Notes: generated by a model not told the origin, from the sequence alone. A stretch of DNA of 64,000 nucleotides from Hyphomicrobiales bacterium (GCA_900468805.1 UEIF01000022.1:124001-188000), one strand, 5' to 3'. Shown: positions 1 through 9,202, counted from the first letter of the stretch. Numbers and translations are program-made.

Positions 1-321
1 GACGTGATAGCTGAGATGCACGACGTCGAAGCTCGGCTTGCCCGAGCTCAGTTCGATCGTCGTCTTCTGGCGCTGCTGCTGTTCGGGTGTTGCTTCGGCA
101 TTGACCTTGATGCCCGTCAACGCTTCGAATTCGCTGAGATATTTCAGGATCGTTTCGCTGCGCGGGCTCTTGACGAGGTTGACCTCAAGGGTTGTTCCGG
201 CAAAACGCTTCCAGTCCACAGCCGCAGAGGCGGGCTTGATGCCGAGAAGCCCGGCTGCACCGATGGCCGCCGATCCCGCCAGAAAGTGGCGACGTGTCGG
301 ATGAATGAATGACGATGGCAT
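1..321 (-). CDS. ABC transporter substrate-binding protein, 5' part only
   Basis: Only the first 107 codons are in the window; the gene runs off the left edge. The ATG follows a strong AGGAGG ribosome site. Residues 9-16 (TRRHFLAG) form a twin-arginine motif, followed by a hydrophobic stretch ending near Ala33-Ala34, so export through the Tat route is likely. The mature start (DWKRFAGTTLEVNLVKSP) and the text around ETILKYLSEFEALTGIKV resemble family 1 extracellular solute-binding proteins, which mostly bind sugars or polyols. It lies downstream of the GntR regulator and DapA-like gene on the same strand, with only about 50 bases between, so it probably belongs to the same catabolic operon. 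The ligand cannot be told from this fragment. Confidence 0.8.
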   Translation of the reverse strand, partial: MPSSFIHPTRRHFLAGSAAIGAAGLLGIKPASAAVDWKRFAGTTLEVNLVKSPRSETILKYLSEFEALTGIKVNAEATPEQQQRQKTTIELSSGKPSFDVVHLSYHV

Positions 322-373
322 GCTGCTCTCCTCCTCTTGTGTGGCCCGCGATCTCCTCACCGCAGGCGTCAGT

Positions 374-1033
374 CTATAGTCTCAGCGCACGACTTCGTGC
401 GTGATTGATATGGGCGGCAAGGGCATCAACGGCCTCTCCCGCATTTCTCTGTTCAATCGCCTCAAGCACACGAAGGTGCTCTCCCATGACGGGACCGACG
501 CGGCCGTCGATGCGGAAGCGTTCCTGGCTGATCAGGCGCATCTTGATCGAATTGACGCGATAGGCGTTGGAAATGATGGTATTGCCCAACGCATCGATAA
601 AGGCGTCATGCATGCCCCAGTCGACCGCCTGGGCGCGAACCTCCAGATCATGCGAATGATTGCCGCCTTCGATTGCCGACATTATCTCGCGATGCTCGCT
701 CAGCATCTCGCCAATCGTCTCGTCACTGGCCGTTTGCGTAAAGATCGCAACGGCCTCCTTTTCGAGAAAAAGCCGGAGCTGAAAGGCTTCACGGATGAGA
801 TTGAGATCGATATGGGCAATCTGCAGGCCGCGTTGCGGCACGGTCTTGATGAGCCCTTCCGCTTCAAGGCGTGGAATAAGCTCGCGGATTGCGCCGAGCG
901 TCAAGCCGGTCAACTCGACGAGCCTGCGCTGGGAGACGAATTGCCCAGGACGGACGTCACGCGCCAGCAGATGCCGGGTAAAGCTCTCATAAGCTTTTTC
1001 TCTCAGCGTCGGCTGCTCGTCAGCTCCATCCAT
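374..1033 (-). CDS. GntR-family transcriptional regulator (FadR/FCD type)
   Basis: A 219-residue cytoplasmic DNA-binding protein. The first 75 or so residues are a winged helix-turn-helix (LREKAYESFTRHLLARDV, then SQRRLVELTGLTLGAIRELI) and the rest is an all-helical FCD ligand domain with the typical R-LRLFLEKEAV start and late histidines (MHDAF, EHLRVLEAI, AAHINHAR) that hold a metal in this family. I place the start at the second Met because GAGGAG stands six bases before it; an upstream ATG at 1051 has no good ribosome site. It is 23 bases after the DapA-like gene and probably represses this small operon from the repeated CATGTCAG sites upstream. The effector is unknown, probably a sugar acid or its aldolase product. 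Confidence 0.88.
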   Translation of the reverse strand: MDGADEQPTLREKAYESFTRHLLARDVRPGQFVSQRRLVELTGLTLGAIRELIPRLEAEGLIKTVPQRGLQIAHIDLNLIREAFQLRLFLEKEAVAIFTQTASDETIGEMLSEHREIMSAIEGGNHSHDLEVRAQAVDWGMHDAFIDALGNTIISNAYRVNSIKMRLISQERFRIDGRVGPVMGEHLRVLEAIEQRNAGEAVDALAAHINHARSRALRL

Positions 1034-1056
1034 CGGGCTCTCCTCGTACATGACCG

Positions 1057-1938
1057 CTATGCTGCCTTTGTGCGGAAAAGTCCATCAAAGGCAAGAGCAA
1101 GCTCGCGCCTGCCGTCGGCGGAGATTGACGTCAAAGGCGGGCGAACGGCAAGCCAAGTATCATCGCCCGTCATCTTCGACACCATGACTTTTACAGCCGG
1201 CGTGACGGGATGCTTCAGAAGCTCCGATACGAAGCGTTCGACGCGCGGATCGTCATTGCCGTCGACAGCCATCGACCGTACTTCATCAGGGGCGAAATTC
1301 GCCATGCCCGAAATCGCACCCTGGCCGCCCATGCGCACGCCTTTGGCAAGATGCCGTTCATCGCCGATCAGGATGATGAGGTCGCCATGTTTGCCCAAAA
1401 GCGTTTCCGTATAGGGCCAGTCGCCGGAGGAGTCCTTGACACCGGTGACGACCGAAGGAAACGCGGTTCGCAGGCGTCCGATCAGATCGATACTCAAGGC
1501 CACCATCGTCACCGACGGAATATTGTAGACGAGGACGTCACGCGCCTTGCTTCCCACCCGCGCGAACACATCGGCAAACCAGGCAAACAGGCCGTCGTCG
1601 CTCACATTCTTGAAATAGGAGGGCGGCGCCAGCAGGATGTTGCGTACACCCTTCAAGAGCGCCTGCGAGATCTGCTGGGCGGCATCTTCAGCCGCGTCGA
1701 CGAGGACGCCAACGACAATCTGGGAGGGCTGGATACCGTCGGCGAGAAATGCGTCGAGAATCCGTTCCCGTTCCTGGGTGCCGATCGAGGCCCCTTCGCC
1801 GGTCGTTCCGAACAGCGTAACGCTGGCACAGCCCGAAGCCAGGCTCCGCTTTGCCTGGGCGAGCATGACGTCAGCGGCAATAGCCCCGCTGCTTTCGAAA
1901 GGCGTCGCCAGAGCGACCGACAAACCAAACCCCGTCAC
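1057..1938 (-). CDS. DapA-family aldolase/dehydratase
   Basis: A 293-residue TIM-barrel class I aldolase of the dihydrodipicolinate synthase/N-acetylneuraminate lyase family. Visible family marks are GTTGEG (about 44-49), the catalytic tyrosine in YNIP (about 138) and the Schiff-base lysine in GVKDSSGD (about 168). Family members condense or cleave pyruvate or act as keto-deoxy sugar acid dehydratases. Because the gene is with a FadR-type repressor and a sugar-type binding protein, a catabolic role on a sugar acid or similar is more likely than lysine synthesis. The start is GTG at 1938, eight bases after AAGGAG; a TTG one codon earlier is possible but is only five bases from it. It is the first gene of the minus-strand operon. 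Confidence 0.85.
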   Translation of the reverse strand: MTGFGLSVALATPFESSGAIAADVMLAQAKRSLASGCASVTLFGTTGEGASIGTQERERILDAFLADGIQPSQIVVGVLVDAAEDAAQQISQALLKGVRNILLAPPSYFKNVSDDGLFAWFADVFARVGSKARDVLVYNIPSVTMVALSIDLIGRLRTAFPSVVTGVKDSSGDWPYTETLLGKHGDLIILIGDERHLAKGVRMGGQGAISGMANFAPDEVRSMAVDGNDDPRVERFVSELLKHPVTPAVKVMVSKMTGDDTWLAVRPPLTSISADGRRELALAFDGLFRTKAA

Positions 1939-1952
1939 CAAAATATCTCCTT

Positions 1953-1994
1953 CATGTCAGTACGTGTGGACTAACATGTCAGTTGATACATGTA
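1953..1994. promoter_or_regulatory. candidate GntR operator cluster
   Basis: Upstream of the DapA-like gene, the 8-mer CATGTCAG occurs at 1953-1960 and again at 1975-1982, exactly 22 bases apart, two helical turns. The hexamer ACATGT occurs at 1974-1979 and 1988-1993. The region sits 15-56 bases before the start codon, where a repressor would block initiation. That it is bound by the regulator encoded at 374-1033 is inference. Confidence 0.4.
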
Positions 1995-2343
1995 AACCTG
2001 TTTGTGGTGGAAGGCCGCATCAACGCCGAAGAGCTGTGGAGTTGCAGAGCATCGCTACCCGCCTCGGCAACGGAACGGTCGATGCCTGCTAAAGATGAAA
2101 TGAGGAGGGCTCATCAACTTGGTGATCGGCTGGGCGCCGATCAAGTCGTTGTCGGGCGTTCCGCAGTGATATGTCAAACGCAACCGGCTGACGGAATATG
2201 GGCGCCATTCCCAGGCTGAATCGCGCCCATCGTCAGTTCGCTATTGATGGTTTTCAGGCAGGCGAGAAGGATCGCGAAATCGGCGGTTGCGGCAAAGGCA
2301 GGGAGCGCAATGTCGAGGATCGCGCTCCCCTTGGCCCGCCGTC
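1995..2343. other. intergenic region, no gene recognised
   Basis: About 350 bases between the start of the DapA-like gene and the stop of the GH39 gene. A short inverted repeat (GATCGGC and GCCGATC, about 2125-2142) is visible. A plus-strand frame of 78 codons at 1983-2219 has no ribosome site and no recognisable protein features. I see no gene here. Confidence 0.5.
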
Positions 2344-3972
2344 TCACCAGTCCAGGCGAAGGAGAGAAACGCCTTGACGCGGCAGGGAGAAATGCAGATC
2401 GATCTTGCCGTCCTTGACGGCGACCGATGCCTTGCTATCGATCTCTGCGAGCTTTCCTGCGGCTTCGAGCTTCGTGTAGTCGGCGCCCTCGACCTCCTGC
2501 GGCTTGCCCATTTCCTTCCAGAGGCGGAACGAATTTGAATGCTCCTCGTCCATCCGGAAATGTTTGAGAGACGTCGGCCGGCTGTCCCATCCGTCGACGG
2601 AGAGACTGACCTCTGCGGCAGGGCCGGCCTCATCATCGTCATGATAGTGCCAGACGAGAACCGAGACGCCCTTGTCGTCACGGGTCGCCACGACGTTGAC
2701 GTCGGGCTTGTCGCGAACGCCATGGCTCATGATGTCCTCGATATCGCGGCGATAGTCGCTGTCTGATTCCAGCCATTGCCCGTCGAGCTTGCCGAGCATG
2801 CGGAAGCCGTTCAGCACCGCCTTGTCGACGCCGTTGGTCGCCAGATCCCGGAAGCCGTCGAAATAGGGCTGGTCGTCGAAGAGGAAGGCCCAGGTGACCG
2901 CACCCTCGATTTCGATATTGGCGCGGCGAGACAATTCGTAGGTACGAATCATGCTCTCGACGACATAGACGCCGTAGAGCGGGCCGTTGCGATAGCCGTT
3001 TTGCGGGTGCACGCGGGCCGAGCAGGCCGCGCATCCCTCCGGATCGGATTCGCCGATGACGACAGGCAAGTGCCGCAGTTCCGGGAACTCGTTGATGATG
3101 GCGAGGTTGGTTTCGATGTCGCGCAGCTGCTTGTGCAGGCCCATGCGCACATGGCCGTCGTAGATGACCGGATTTCCCTTGGCGTGGAAAGCGATGAAAT
3201 CGAGCGGCGGCTTGTTCTCGACGACGTGGCGCAGGAAGGCGCGCAGGAAAGTCTGCGCCTTCTCATTGGCAAAGGCACCACAGGTGTGCGGGCCACCGAC
3301 GCGCGCCTTCGGCAGGGCGCGCTTCACGGCGCGCGCGCTTGCGTCATACATGGCGCAGAATTCCGGGATCGTACCGGTCCAGTAATGGCCGTCGGGCTCG
3401 TTCCAGACTTCCCAGGGCCAGGAAGAGACGACGTCTTCGCCGTAGCGGTCGGCAAGATGCCGTGCCCAAGCCTCGATCAGGTCGCCCCACTTTTTCAGGT
3501 CCTTGGGCGGCGCGGTCCAGCCGGTGGTGATCGTCGCATATTTGTCGGCCGGCTCCCAATCATGCTTGTAGGGGCCGTCGAAATCGGAAAGCGCTTCCGG
3601 CGTGAAGCCGATCTGGATCAGCGGTATGTTACCGGCCTCGACATAGGTGTCGAAGATCTGGTCGATGATCGTCCAGTCATAGACCGGATTGCCGTTCGCA
3701 TCCTCTGTGTAAGCATTGGTCGAGCCCCATTTCAGGGCCGGCTTACCGTCGCCGCTCGTCAATAGATTATGGGCGCGAATGCGTGGTGCGACGGGGCTGA
3801 GCTCCGTCAACTCCTTCAGGAGCTTTTCGCCGTGTGGAGAATAGGTGTAGTTCGGCTCATCGTAACCGAACCAGTTCCACAGCGGCTTATAAGGCCCGGT
3901 CGGCCTTCCGGCGTGAACGTTGATGGTCACGTCATAGGAACTCGTCATCGTCTTTTCCTCTTGAACGGTCAT
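2344..3972 (-). CDS. glycoside hydrolase family 39-like protein (beta-xylosidase type)
   Basis: A 542-residue protein resembling GH39 beta-xylosidases and alpha-L-iduronidases, retaining enzymes with a TIM barrel and a C-terminal beta-sandwich. The acid/base glutamate is in WEVWNEPDG (Glu192) and the likely nucleophile is Glu308 in VVIGESDPEG. The opening LWNWFGYDEPNY is typical of bacterial GH39. There is no signal peptide, so the enzyme should be cytoplasmic and act on an imported oligosaccharide or glycoside. The first ATG is preceded by GGAGGAGG; a second ATG eight codons on also has a reasonable site. It is divergent from the Opp-type transporter at 4327-10077, which suggests a shared substrate. 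A short ESDPEGCAACS cysteine pair is unusual. The exact glycoside is not determinable from sequence. Confidence 0.82.
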   Translation of the reverse strand: MTVQEEKTMTSSYDVTINVHAGRPTGPYKPLWNWFGYDEPNYTYSPHGEKLLKELTELSPVAPRIRAHNLLTSGDGKPALKWGSTNAYTEDANGNPVYDWTIIDQIFDTYVEAGNIPLIQIGFTPEALSDFDGPYKHDWEPADKYATITTGWTAPPKDLKKWGDLIEAWARHLADRYGEDVVSSWPWEVWNEPDGHYWTGTIPEFCAMYDASARAVKRALPKARVGGPHTCGAFANEKAQTFLRAFLRHVVENKPPLDFIAFHAKGNPVIYDGHVRMGLHKQLRDIETNLAIINEFPELRHLPVVIGESDPEGCAACSARVHPQNGYRNGPLYGVYVVESMIRTYELSRRANIEIEGAVTWAFLFDDQPYFDGFRDLATNGVDKAVLNGFRMLGKLDGQWLESDSDYRRDIEDIMSHGVRDKPDVNVVATRDDKGVSVLVWHYHDDDEAGPAAEVSLSVDGWDSRPTSLKHFRMDEEHSNSFRLWKEMGKPQEVEGADYTKLEAAGKLAEIDSKASVAVKDGKIDLHFSLPRQGVSLLRLDW

Positions 3973-4326
3973 GCCTCAGCCTCCTCCCGAGGGCCAGCCG
4001 ACCGATATGGTGATGAGGTGCGGCTGTCTTGGGAGGGCGCCGCGCTCGTCGCAAAAGCTATGCGAAATGACCATTTTGTCAATAATATAAAAAGTCACAC
4101 TTGTATTGGAGTTAGAAAATGCCCGGAATACCAAGAGTTTTCGGCATTTTTAAAATTACCTGTTGCCGTTTGGTGAAAAATTGTCGATAAATGCTGCAGC
4201 GAGGCTAAGCGGTTGGAGGAGTCATACGGGTCATCAGATCCCTATGCAGGCGCTTTTGCCGGAACGCGATCGATAACGGATTACGGGAAGCGCCCGCCCA
4301 TGCGGGCCGAGGAGGAGGAGCGTCCG
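3973..4326. other. divergent promoter region between GH39 and the transporter operon
   Basis: A 354-base region with an AT-rich core at about 4060-4190 in otherwise GC-rich sequence. It should contain the promoters of both the GH39 gene and the transporter operon. It holds the dyad described at 4068-4081. I could not place convincing -35/-10 pairs. Confidence 0.5.
4068..4081. promoter_or_regulatory. candidate operator dyad TGAC-N6-GTCA
   Basis: The sequence TGACCATTTTGTCA is a dyad with four-base arms and a six-base centre, in the AT-rich core between the divergent GH39 and transporter genes. Its position fits an operator shared by both units. No regulator gene lies next to it, and short dyads occur by chance, so this is tentative. 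Confidence 0.3.
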
Positions 4327-6228
4327 ATGAAATTCCCTAGATTTGCAGTGATTGCCCTATTGTCTCTCGCCGCTCTGCCTGCCTACGCGCAGGATTTCAT
4401 TGCCGGTATCCCGCGCAACGAAACGCTGATCATCCAGGGCACGCCGCAGCAGAATGCCGACTGGTTCAATGTCTGGGCGCCGGGCGGCGGCGGGGCGGCC
4501 AATGTCAACGGCCTGCAGCAGCTGACGACCGACACATTCTGGTTCATCAATCCAGAGGGTGGTCCGGATGCCTGGCAGAATGCGCTCGCCACCGAGCCGC
4601 CGGCCTATAATGCCGATTTCACTGAAATGACGGTGAAGCTACGCAAGGGCATCTACTGGAGCGACGGCGTCGAATTCACCAGCGACGACGTGGTCTATAC
4701 GGTCCAGACGCAGATCGACCATCCGGGCATGTCCTGGAGCGCGCCTTTCGCTGTGAATGTCGCCAGCATGGAAAATCCCGATCCGCAGACGGTGGTCTTT
4801 CATTTGAAGAAGCCGAATTCGCGCTTCCATACGCTCTTTACCGTGCGCTGGAACGCCGCCTGGATCATGCCGAAGCATGTCTTCGAAAAGGCCGGCGATC
4901 CCGTGGCATTCAAGAACAACCCGCCGGTCTCGCTCGGCCCCTACGTGCTGCAGAGCTACGACAAGGGTGGCAACTGGACCATCTGGAAGCTTCGTGACGA
5001 CTGGCAGCGCACCTCGATTGGCATGGCGGCCAAGGAGCCGCCGCAGGTCAAGTATGTCGTCTATCGTGCCGCCGGCAATCCGGAGGCCCGCGTCATCGAG
5101 CAGCGCAATCACAATCTCGACGTCATCAACGACATGGCGCCCGAAGGCATGTTCGCGATGATGCGCGACAGCAAGAGCGTCGCCTCCTGGCTGAAGGGCT
5201 TCCCCTTCGCCCATCCCGATCCGACGCTGCCGTCCGTGCTGCTCAACACCAAGAAACCGCCTTTCGACAACAAGGATGTCCGCTGGGCGCTCGCACTGAT
5301 GATCGATATCCGTGCCGTCGCACTCGGCTCCTATCGCGGTGCAGCCAACCTCGCAGCTCTCGCTACGCCGCCGACCGGTTCGGCAACGGATGCTTATTAT
5401 GTGCCGATGCAGGACTGGCTCACCAATTTCGAGCTCGATACCGGCAGCCGCAAGATCAAGCCCTATGATCCCAATATCTCCACCCAGGTCGCCGCCATGG
5501 TCCGCGGCCAGTGGGGCGACCAGATCCCGACTGACCCGAAACAGCTGCAGCGCACTTTCGGTTTTGGCTGGTGGAAGCAGGACGTGCAGGCAGCAACCGA
5601 ACTCCTGCAGAAGGCCGGTTTCAAGAAGAGCGGCAATCAATGGCTGAAGCCTGACGGCACACCGTTCACGATCCGCCTGCAGGTCGAAGGTGATGCCATT
5701 CCGACCCTTGCCCGTGCCGGCACGGTCATCGCCCAGCAATGGAGCCAGAACGGTATCGCAACCAAAGTGGATGTCGCAGGCCCGACCAACGGTCAGCGTC
5801 TCAGCGCCGGCGATTACGAGGCTGCGATTTATTGGAGCATCGAAACCTGGGGTGGTCATCCGGATCTGTCCTTCTTCCTGGACAGCTATCATTCGGAATT
5901 CATCAAGCCGCTCGGCCAGATCCAGCCGCCGCGCAACCTGCAGCGCTGGCAGGATCCGCGTCTCGATCAGATCATTGCGAAGAACCGGTCCATCGCCTTC
6001 GATTCACCCGATGTCGCCAAGGTCGGCCAGGATTTTCTGAAGCTCGCCGTCGAGGAGATGCCGATGATCCCGTTGATGGCCTATAACAAGTTCGCGCCGT
6101 TCGACACGACCTACTGGACCAACTACCCGAGTGCTGAAAACCCCTATTCGGCTTCGGGCCCGAACTGGTCGAACATCCGCTACATGGTAACAGGCCTGAA
6201 GGCCAATCCGGACGCTCCCAAGAACTGA
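4327..6228 (+). CDS. ABC transporter substrate-binding protein, family 5 (Opp/Dpp type)
   Basis: A 633-residue periplasmic binding protein. Residues 1-21 form a Sec signal (MKFPRFAVIALL...LPAYA, cleavage before QD). The start is set by GAGGAGGAGGAG just upstream; earlier in-frame starts lack this. Family 5 marks include LRKGIYWSDGVEFTSDDVVYT and the later VRWALALMIDI. At 633 residues it is longer than peptide-binding members (about 500-540), a size often seen in oligosaccharide-binding members. It is the first gene of a five-gene operon (binding protein, two permeases, two ATPases) and is divergent from a GH39 glycosidase, so an oligosaccharide or glycoside ligand is more likely than a peptide. 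This is inference from context. Confidence 0.88.
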   Translation: MKFPRFAVIALLSLAALPAYAQDFIAGIPRNETLIIQGTPQQNADWFNVWAPGGGGAANVNGLQQLTTDTFWFINPEGGPDAWQNALATEPPAYNADFTEMTVKLRKGIYWSDGVEFTSDDVVYTVQTQIDHPGMSWSAPFAVNVASMENPDPQTVVFHLKKPNSRFHTLFTVRWNAAWIMPKHVFEKAGDPVAFKNNPPVSLGPYVLQSYDKGGNWTIWKLRDDWQRTSIGMAAKEPPQVKYVVYRAAGNPEARVIEQRNHNLDVINDMAPEGMFAMMRDSKSVASWLKGFPFAHPDPTLPSVLLNTKKPPFDNKDVRWALALMIDIRAVALGSYRGAANLAALATPPTGSATDAYYVPMQDWLTNFELDTGSRKIKPYDPNISTQVAAMVRGQWGDQIPTDPKQLQRTFGFGWWKQDVQAATELLQKAGFKKSGNQWLKPDGTPFTIRLQVEGDAIPTLARAGTVIAQQWSQNGIATKVDVAGPTNGQRLSAGDYEAAIYWSIETWGGHPDLSFFLDSYHSEFIKPLGQIQPPRNLQRWQDPRLDQIIAKNRSIAFDSPDVAKVGQDFLKLAVEEMPMIPLMAYNKFAPFDTTYWTNYPSAENPYSASGPNWSNIRYMVTGLKANPDAPKN

Positions 6229-6240
6229 TCGCGTCGATAT

Positions 6241-6270
6241 GGGGAGTGGCCGGGCAGCCGGCCGCTCCCC
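6241..6270 (+). terminator. hairpin between binding-protein and permease genes
   Basis: GGGGAGTGGCCGG and CCGGCCGCTCCCC form a 13-base-pair stem (one G-U wobble) with a four-base loop, 12 bases after the binding-protein stop. The downstream sequence is not a long T-run, so partial termination or mRNA 3' end protection is more likely than full termination. Confidence 0.65.
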
Positions 6271-6295
6271 TTCATGCTATTGGAGGGTGAATGCC

Positions 6296-7300
6296 ATGAA
6301 TGGCTTTTTGATCTATGCGGGCAAACGTTTCCTGCAGTTCCTTTTCGTCGTCGTCACCGGCATCACGCTCGCATTCCTGATTGCGCATTTCTCGCCGGTC
6401 GATCCGGTGGAGCAGACCGTTTCGCTGCTGACGAGTTTCGGTTCGACCGACCCCCAGGCGGTCGATATCCTGCGCGAGTCACTGCGCGAGCTCTACGGAA
6501 CCGGCGGCCCTCTCGTCGACCAATATTTCACCTTCTGGGGGCGGGTTCTGACAGGCGATTTCGGCCCGTCGCTGTCCTCCTTTCCGACACCGGTCATGAC
6601 CGTCATCGGCCGCGCCTTGCCCTGGACCGTCGGCCTTCTGACGCTTTCAACCATCATCGCCTGGATCATCGGCAATCTGCTTGGCGCGCTCGCCGGTTAT
6701 TTCCGCAATAGCCGCCTGCTCAAATTTGCCGGTATCGTCATCATGGCGCTGCAGCCGATCCCGACCTACATTATCGGCCTCAGCCTCGTCATTCTCTTCG
6801 GCTTCATTTGGCCGATTCTGCCGATCAGCGATGGCGCACAGGTCAATCTCGCGCCAGCCTTCAACTGGACCTTCATCAGCTCGGTCATCGAGCACGGCAT
6901 ATTGCCGGCGCTGACGCTGGTGCTCGTCGGCATCGGCGGCTGGTTCATCTCCATGCGCTCGCTGGTCTCCAACATCGTCACCGATGACCATGTCGTCTAT
7001 GCCGAACTTGGCGGCGTACGCTCGCGTAGCATCTTTTCGCATTATGTCGCCCGCAACGCCATGCTGCCGCAGGTGACGGGGCTGGCGCTCAGCCTCGGCA
7101 ATGTCTTCGGCGGCGCCGTCATCGTCGAATTCGTCTTCAACTATCCCGGCATCGGCAAGCTTTTGATCTCGGGCATCTATTCCGGCGATTACAGCCTTGT
7201 GCTCGGTGTGACGACCATTGCCATCATCGCCGTCGCTTCGGCCGTCTTTGTGATCGACATCATCTACCCGCTGATCGATCCGCGCGTGAAACTGGGATAA
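6296..7300 (+). CDS. ABC transporter permease (DppB/OppB type)
   Basis: A 334-residue inner-membrane permease with an N-terminal helix (KRFLQFLFVVVTGITLAFLIAH), a periplasmic segment of about 80 residues with the DQYFTFWGRVLTGDFG motif, and a five-helix core. The EAA loop is recognisable near YAELGGVRSRSIFSHYVARNAMLP. The start Met follows GGAGGGTGA; a longer frame upstream has no transmembrane content and runs into the hairpin. It pairs with the next permease to form the channel of the importer. Confidence 0.9.
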   Translation: MNGFLIYAGKRFLQFLFVVVTGITLAFLIAHFSPVDPVEQTVSLLTSFGSTDPQAVDILRESLRELYGTGGPLVDQYFTFWGRVLTGDFGPSLSSFPTPVMTVIGRALPWTVGLLTLSTIIAWIIGNLLGALAGYFRNSRLLKFAGIVIMALQPIPTYIIGLSLVILFGFIWPILPISDGAQVNLAPAFNWTFISSVIEHGILPALTLVLVGIGGWFISMRSLVSNIVTDDHVVYAELGGVRSRSIFSHYVARNAMLPQVTGLALSLGNVFGGAVIVEFVFNYPGIGKLLISGIYSGDYSLVLGVTTIAIIAVASAVFVIDIIYPLIDPRVKLG

Positions 7301-7305
7301 CCGCG

Positions 7306-8163
7306 ATGTTCAAGATCCTCAGAGACCTGCTCCGCTATAACAAGGAATTCCTGTTCGGGACGATCCTGATCCTGATCATCGTCGGGTTGATCGTCGCCTC
7401 CTTCTTCTCGCCCTATGACGAGAACGCCATCTACGTCGTGATCCCCGACATGCCGCCATCAGCCGAATTCTGGTTCGGCACGACGTCGCGCGGGCAGGAT
7501 GTCTTCTGGCAGATCGGCGTATCGCTGCGTAACACGCTCCTCTTCGGCATCATCGTCGCCGTCATCAGCCGCCTCATCGCGCTGGTCGTCGGGCTGGTCT
7601 CCGGTTACATCGGCGGGCGCACCGACCAGATCATCATGGGCATCAACGATACGCTCGGCGCATTGCCGAATATTCCGATCCTGCTTCTCCTGGTCTTCGT
7701 GCTGCGCGACCAGATGACCTGGTCGATGCTGGCGATCGTCGCAGCCCTGCTCGGCTGGACTCATGATAGCCGACTTATCCGCTCGGTGGCGCTGTCGCTT
7801 CGCCATCGCGAATTCACGCGTCACGCTGTTTTTTCGGGCATGCGCACGTCGCAGATCCTCATCCGCGAGCATCTTCCCTATGTCATGCCGATCGTCTTCT
7901 TCACGACGATGAACAACCTCATCTGGGCAATCGGCCTGGAAGTGACGCTCTCCATCCTCGGTTTTTCCGACATCAACCGGCCGACGGTTGGCGGCATGAT
8001 CTATTGGGCCAATGCCCATTCCGCCATGGTCGCCGGTGTCTGGTGGTGGATCGCCTTCCCGATGCTCTTCGTGGTGATCCTCTTCCTCGGCCTCTTCATG
8101 CTCGCCATGTCGGTGAACGAATATATCGATCCGCGTTCGCGGCTGGCCCGGATGGGAGCTTGA
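7306..8163 (+). CDS. ABC transporter permease (DppC/OppC type)
   Basis: A 285-residue inner-membrane permease, five bases after the first permease. It has the usual short cytoplasmic N-terminus, a first helix (FLFGTILILIIVGLIVASFF), the FWFGTTSRGQDVFWQI signature of the OppC group and an EAA loop (FTRHAVFSGMRTSQILIREHLPYVMP). It forms the heterodimeric channel with the product of 6296-7300. Two RBS-spaced ATPase genes follow directly. Confidence 0.9.
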   Translation: MFKILRDLLRYNKEFLFGTILILIIVGLIVASFFSPYDENAIYVVIPDMPPSAEFWFGTTSRGQDVFWQIGVSLRNTLLFGIIVAVISRLIALVVGLVSGYIGGRTDQIIMGINDTLGALPNIPILLLLVFVLRDQMTWSMLAIVAALLGWTHDSRLIRSVALSLRHREFTRHAVFSGMRTSQILIREHLPYVMPIVFFTTMNNLIWAIGLEVTLSILGFSDINRPTVGGMIYWANAHSAMVAGVWWWIAFPMLFVVILFLGLFMLAMSVNEYIDPRSRLARMGA

Positions 8164-8167
8164 GACG

Positions 8168-9202
8168 ATGCAGAACCTATTGAGGAAAGCGCCCTTGACC
8201 CTCGTCGAAAAATCCCAGGACGCACTGACGATCGATGGGCTGAAATGCTACTATGTCAACGACTATTTCGGCGTGCGGCGCGAGATCCGCGCCGTCGACG
8301 ACATCAGCCTGACGGTTCGCAAGAACGAGATCTATGGCATCGCCGGAGAATCCTCGAGCGGCAAGACCTCGCTGATCAAGACGCTGGCCGGCGCCATTCG
8401 CCCGCCGATGCGGGTCGTGGGCGGCACGGTTAATTTCAATTTCGATGGAAAGCTGATCGACGTCTATGGCGAACCGCAGAAAATGCGGGCCGCTCGCTGG
8501 CGTCACCTCTCCTATATCATGCAGGGTTCGATGAACGTGCTGAACCCGGTGCGGCGGGTCAAGCATGCCTTCAACGATTTCGCCTTCCGCCACATGAACC
8601 TCGATCCGGCCGCTTTCCGCCAGCGGGTAGAGGCGCATCTTGCCCGTCTGCATCTCGATCCGCATGTGCTCGAAGCCTTCCCGCATCAGCTCTCCGGCGG
8701 CATGCGCCAGCGACTGACCATTGCGCTTGCAACCGTCTGCGAACCGGAATTCATCATCGCCGATGAGCCGACGACGGCGCTCGACGTGCTGGTGCAGCAG
8801 GATGTCTTGGCGCTGATCAAGGAAGTGCAGACCCGCATGCAGTCCTCGGTCATTTTCGTCACCCACGATATGTCGGTGCACGCCGCCATCACCGACCGGC
8901 TGGCGATCATGTATGCCGGGCGGCTTGCCGAGGAGGGGCCGACCCAGGCGATCTTCGATAATCCGCAGCATCCCTACACCGTTCATCTGATCGGTAGCCT
9001 GCCGCGCATTGGCGATACTAAGAACAGAAAGAGCCTGCAGGGCAAACCGCCGGCACTCTCCAACCCGCCCGCCGGATGCCGTTTCCATCCGCGGTGTCCG
9101 ATCGCGATCGACAGATGCTCGAAGGAGGTGCCGGTCATGCAGCCGAGTGCGAGCGGCGGGCGCGTGGCCTGTTTCAGGGCAGGGGAGTACAAGATCCAAT
9201 GA
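8168..9202 (+). CDS. ABC transporter ATP-binding protein (OppD/DppD type)
   Basis: A 344-residue cytoplasmic ATPase. Walker A is GESSSGKTS (about 60-68), the signature is LSGGMRQR (175-182), Walker B is FIIADE (195-200) and the H-loop is in FVTHDMS. The C-terminal extension CRFHPRCPIAIDRC carries the cysteines that ligate an iron-sulfur cluster in many OppD/DppD proteins. Its stop overlaps the next start as ATGA, so the two ATPases are translationally coupled. Confidence 0.9.
   Translation: MQNLLRKAPLTLVEKSQDALTIDGLKCYYVNDYFGVRREIRAVDDISLTVRKNEIYGIAGESSSGKTSLIKTLAGAIRPPMRVVGGTVNFNFDGKLIDVYGEPQKMRAARWRHLSYIMQGSMNVLNPVRRVKHAFNDFAFRHMNLDPAAFRQRVEAHLARLHLDPHVLEAFPHQLSGGMRQRLTIALATVCEPEFIIADEPTTALDVLVQQDVLALIKEVQTRMQSSVIFVTHDMSVHAAITDRLAIMYAGRLAEEGPTQAIFDNPQHPYTVHLIGSLPRIGDTKNRKSLQGKPPALSNPPAGCRFHPRCPIAIDRCSKEVPVMQPSASGGRVACFRAGEYKIQ

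Noticed and set aside
1983..2219. 78-codon plus-strand frame in the gap before GH39
   Set aside because: Starts inside the presumed operator cluster, no ribosome site, no recognisable fold.
4639..5892. Long minus-strand frame of 417 codons inside the first binding-protein gene
   Set aside because: Antisense shadow of a well-supported family 5 gene in high-GC DNA; no ribosome site and no protein-like features.
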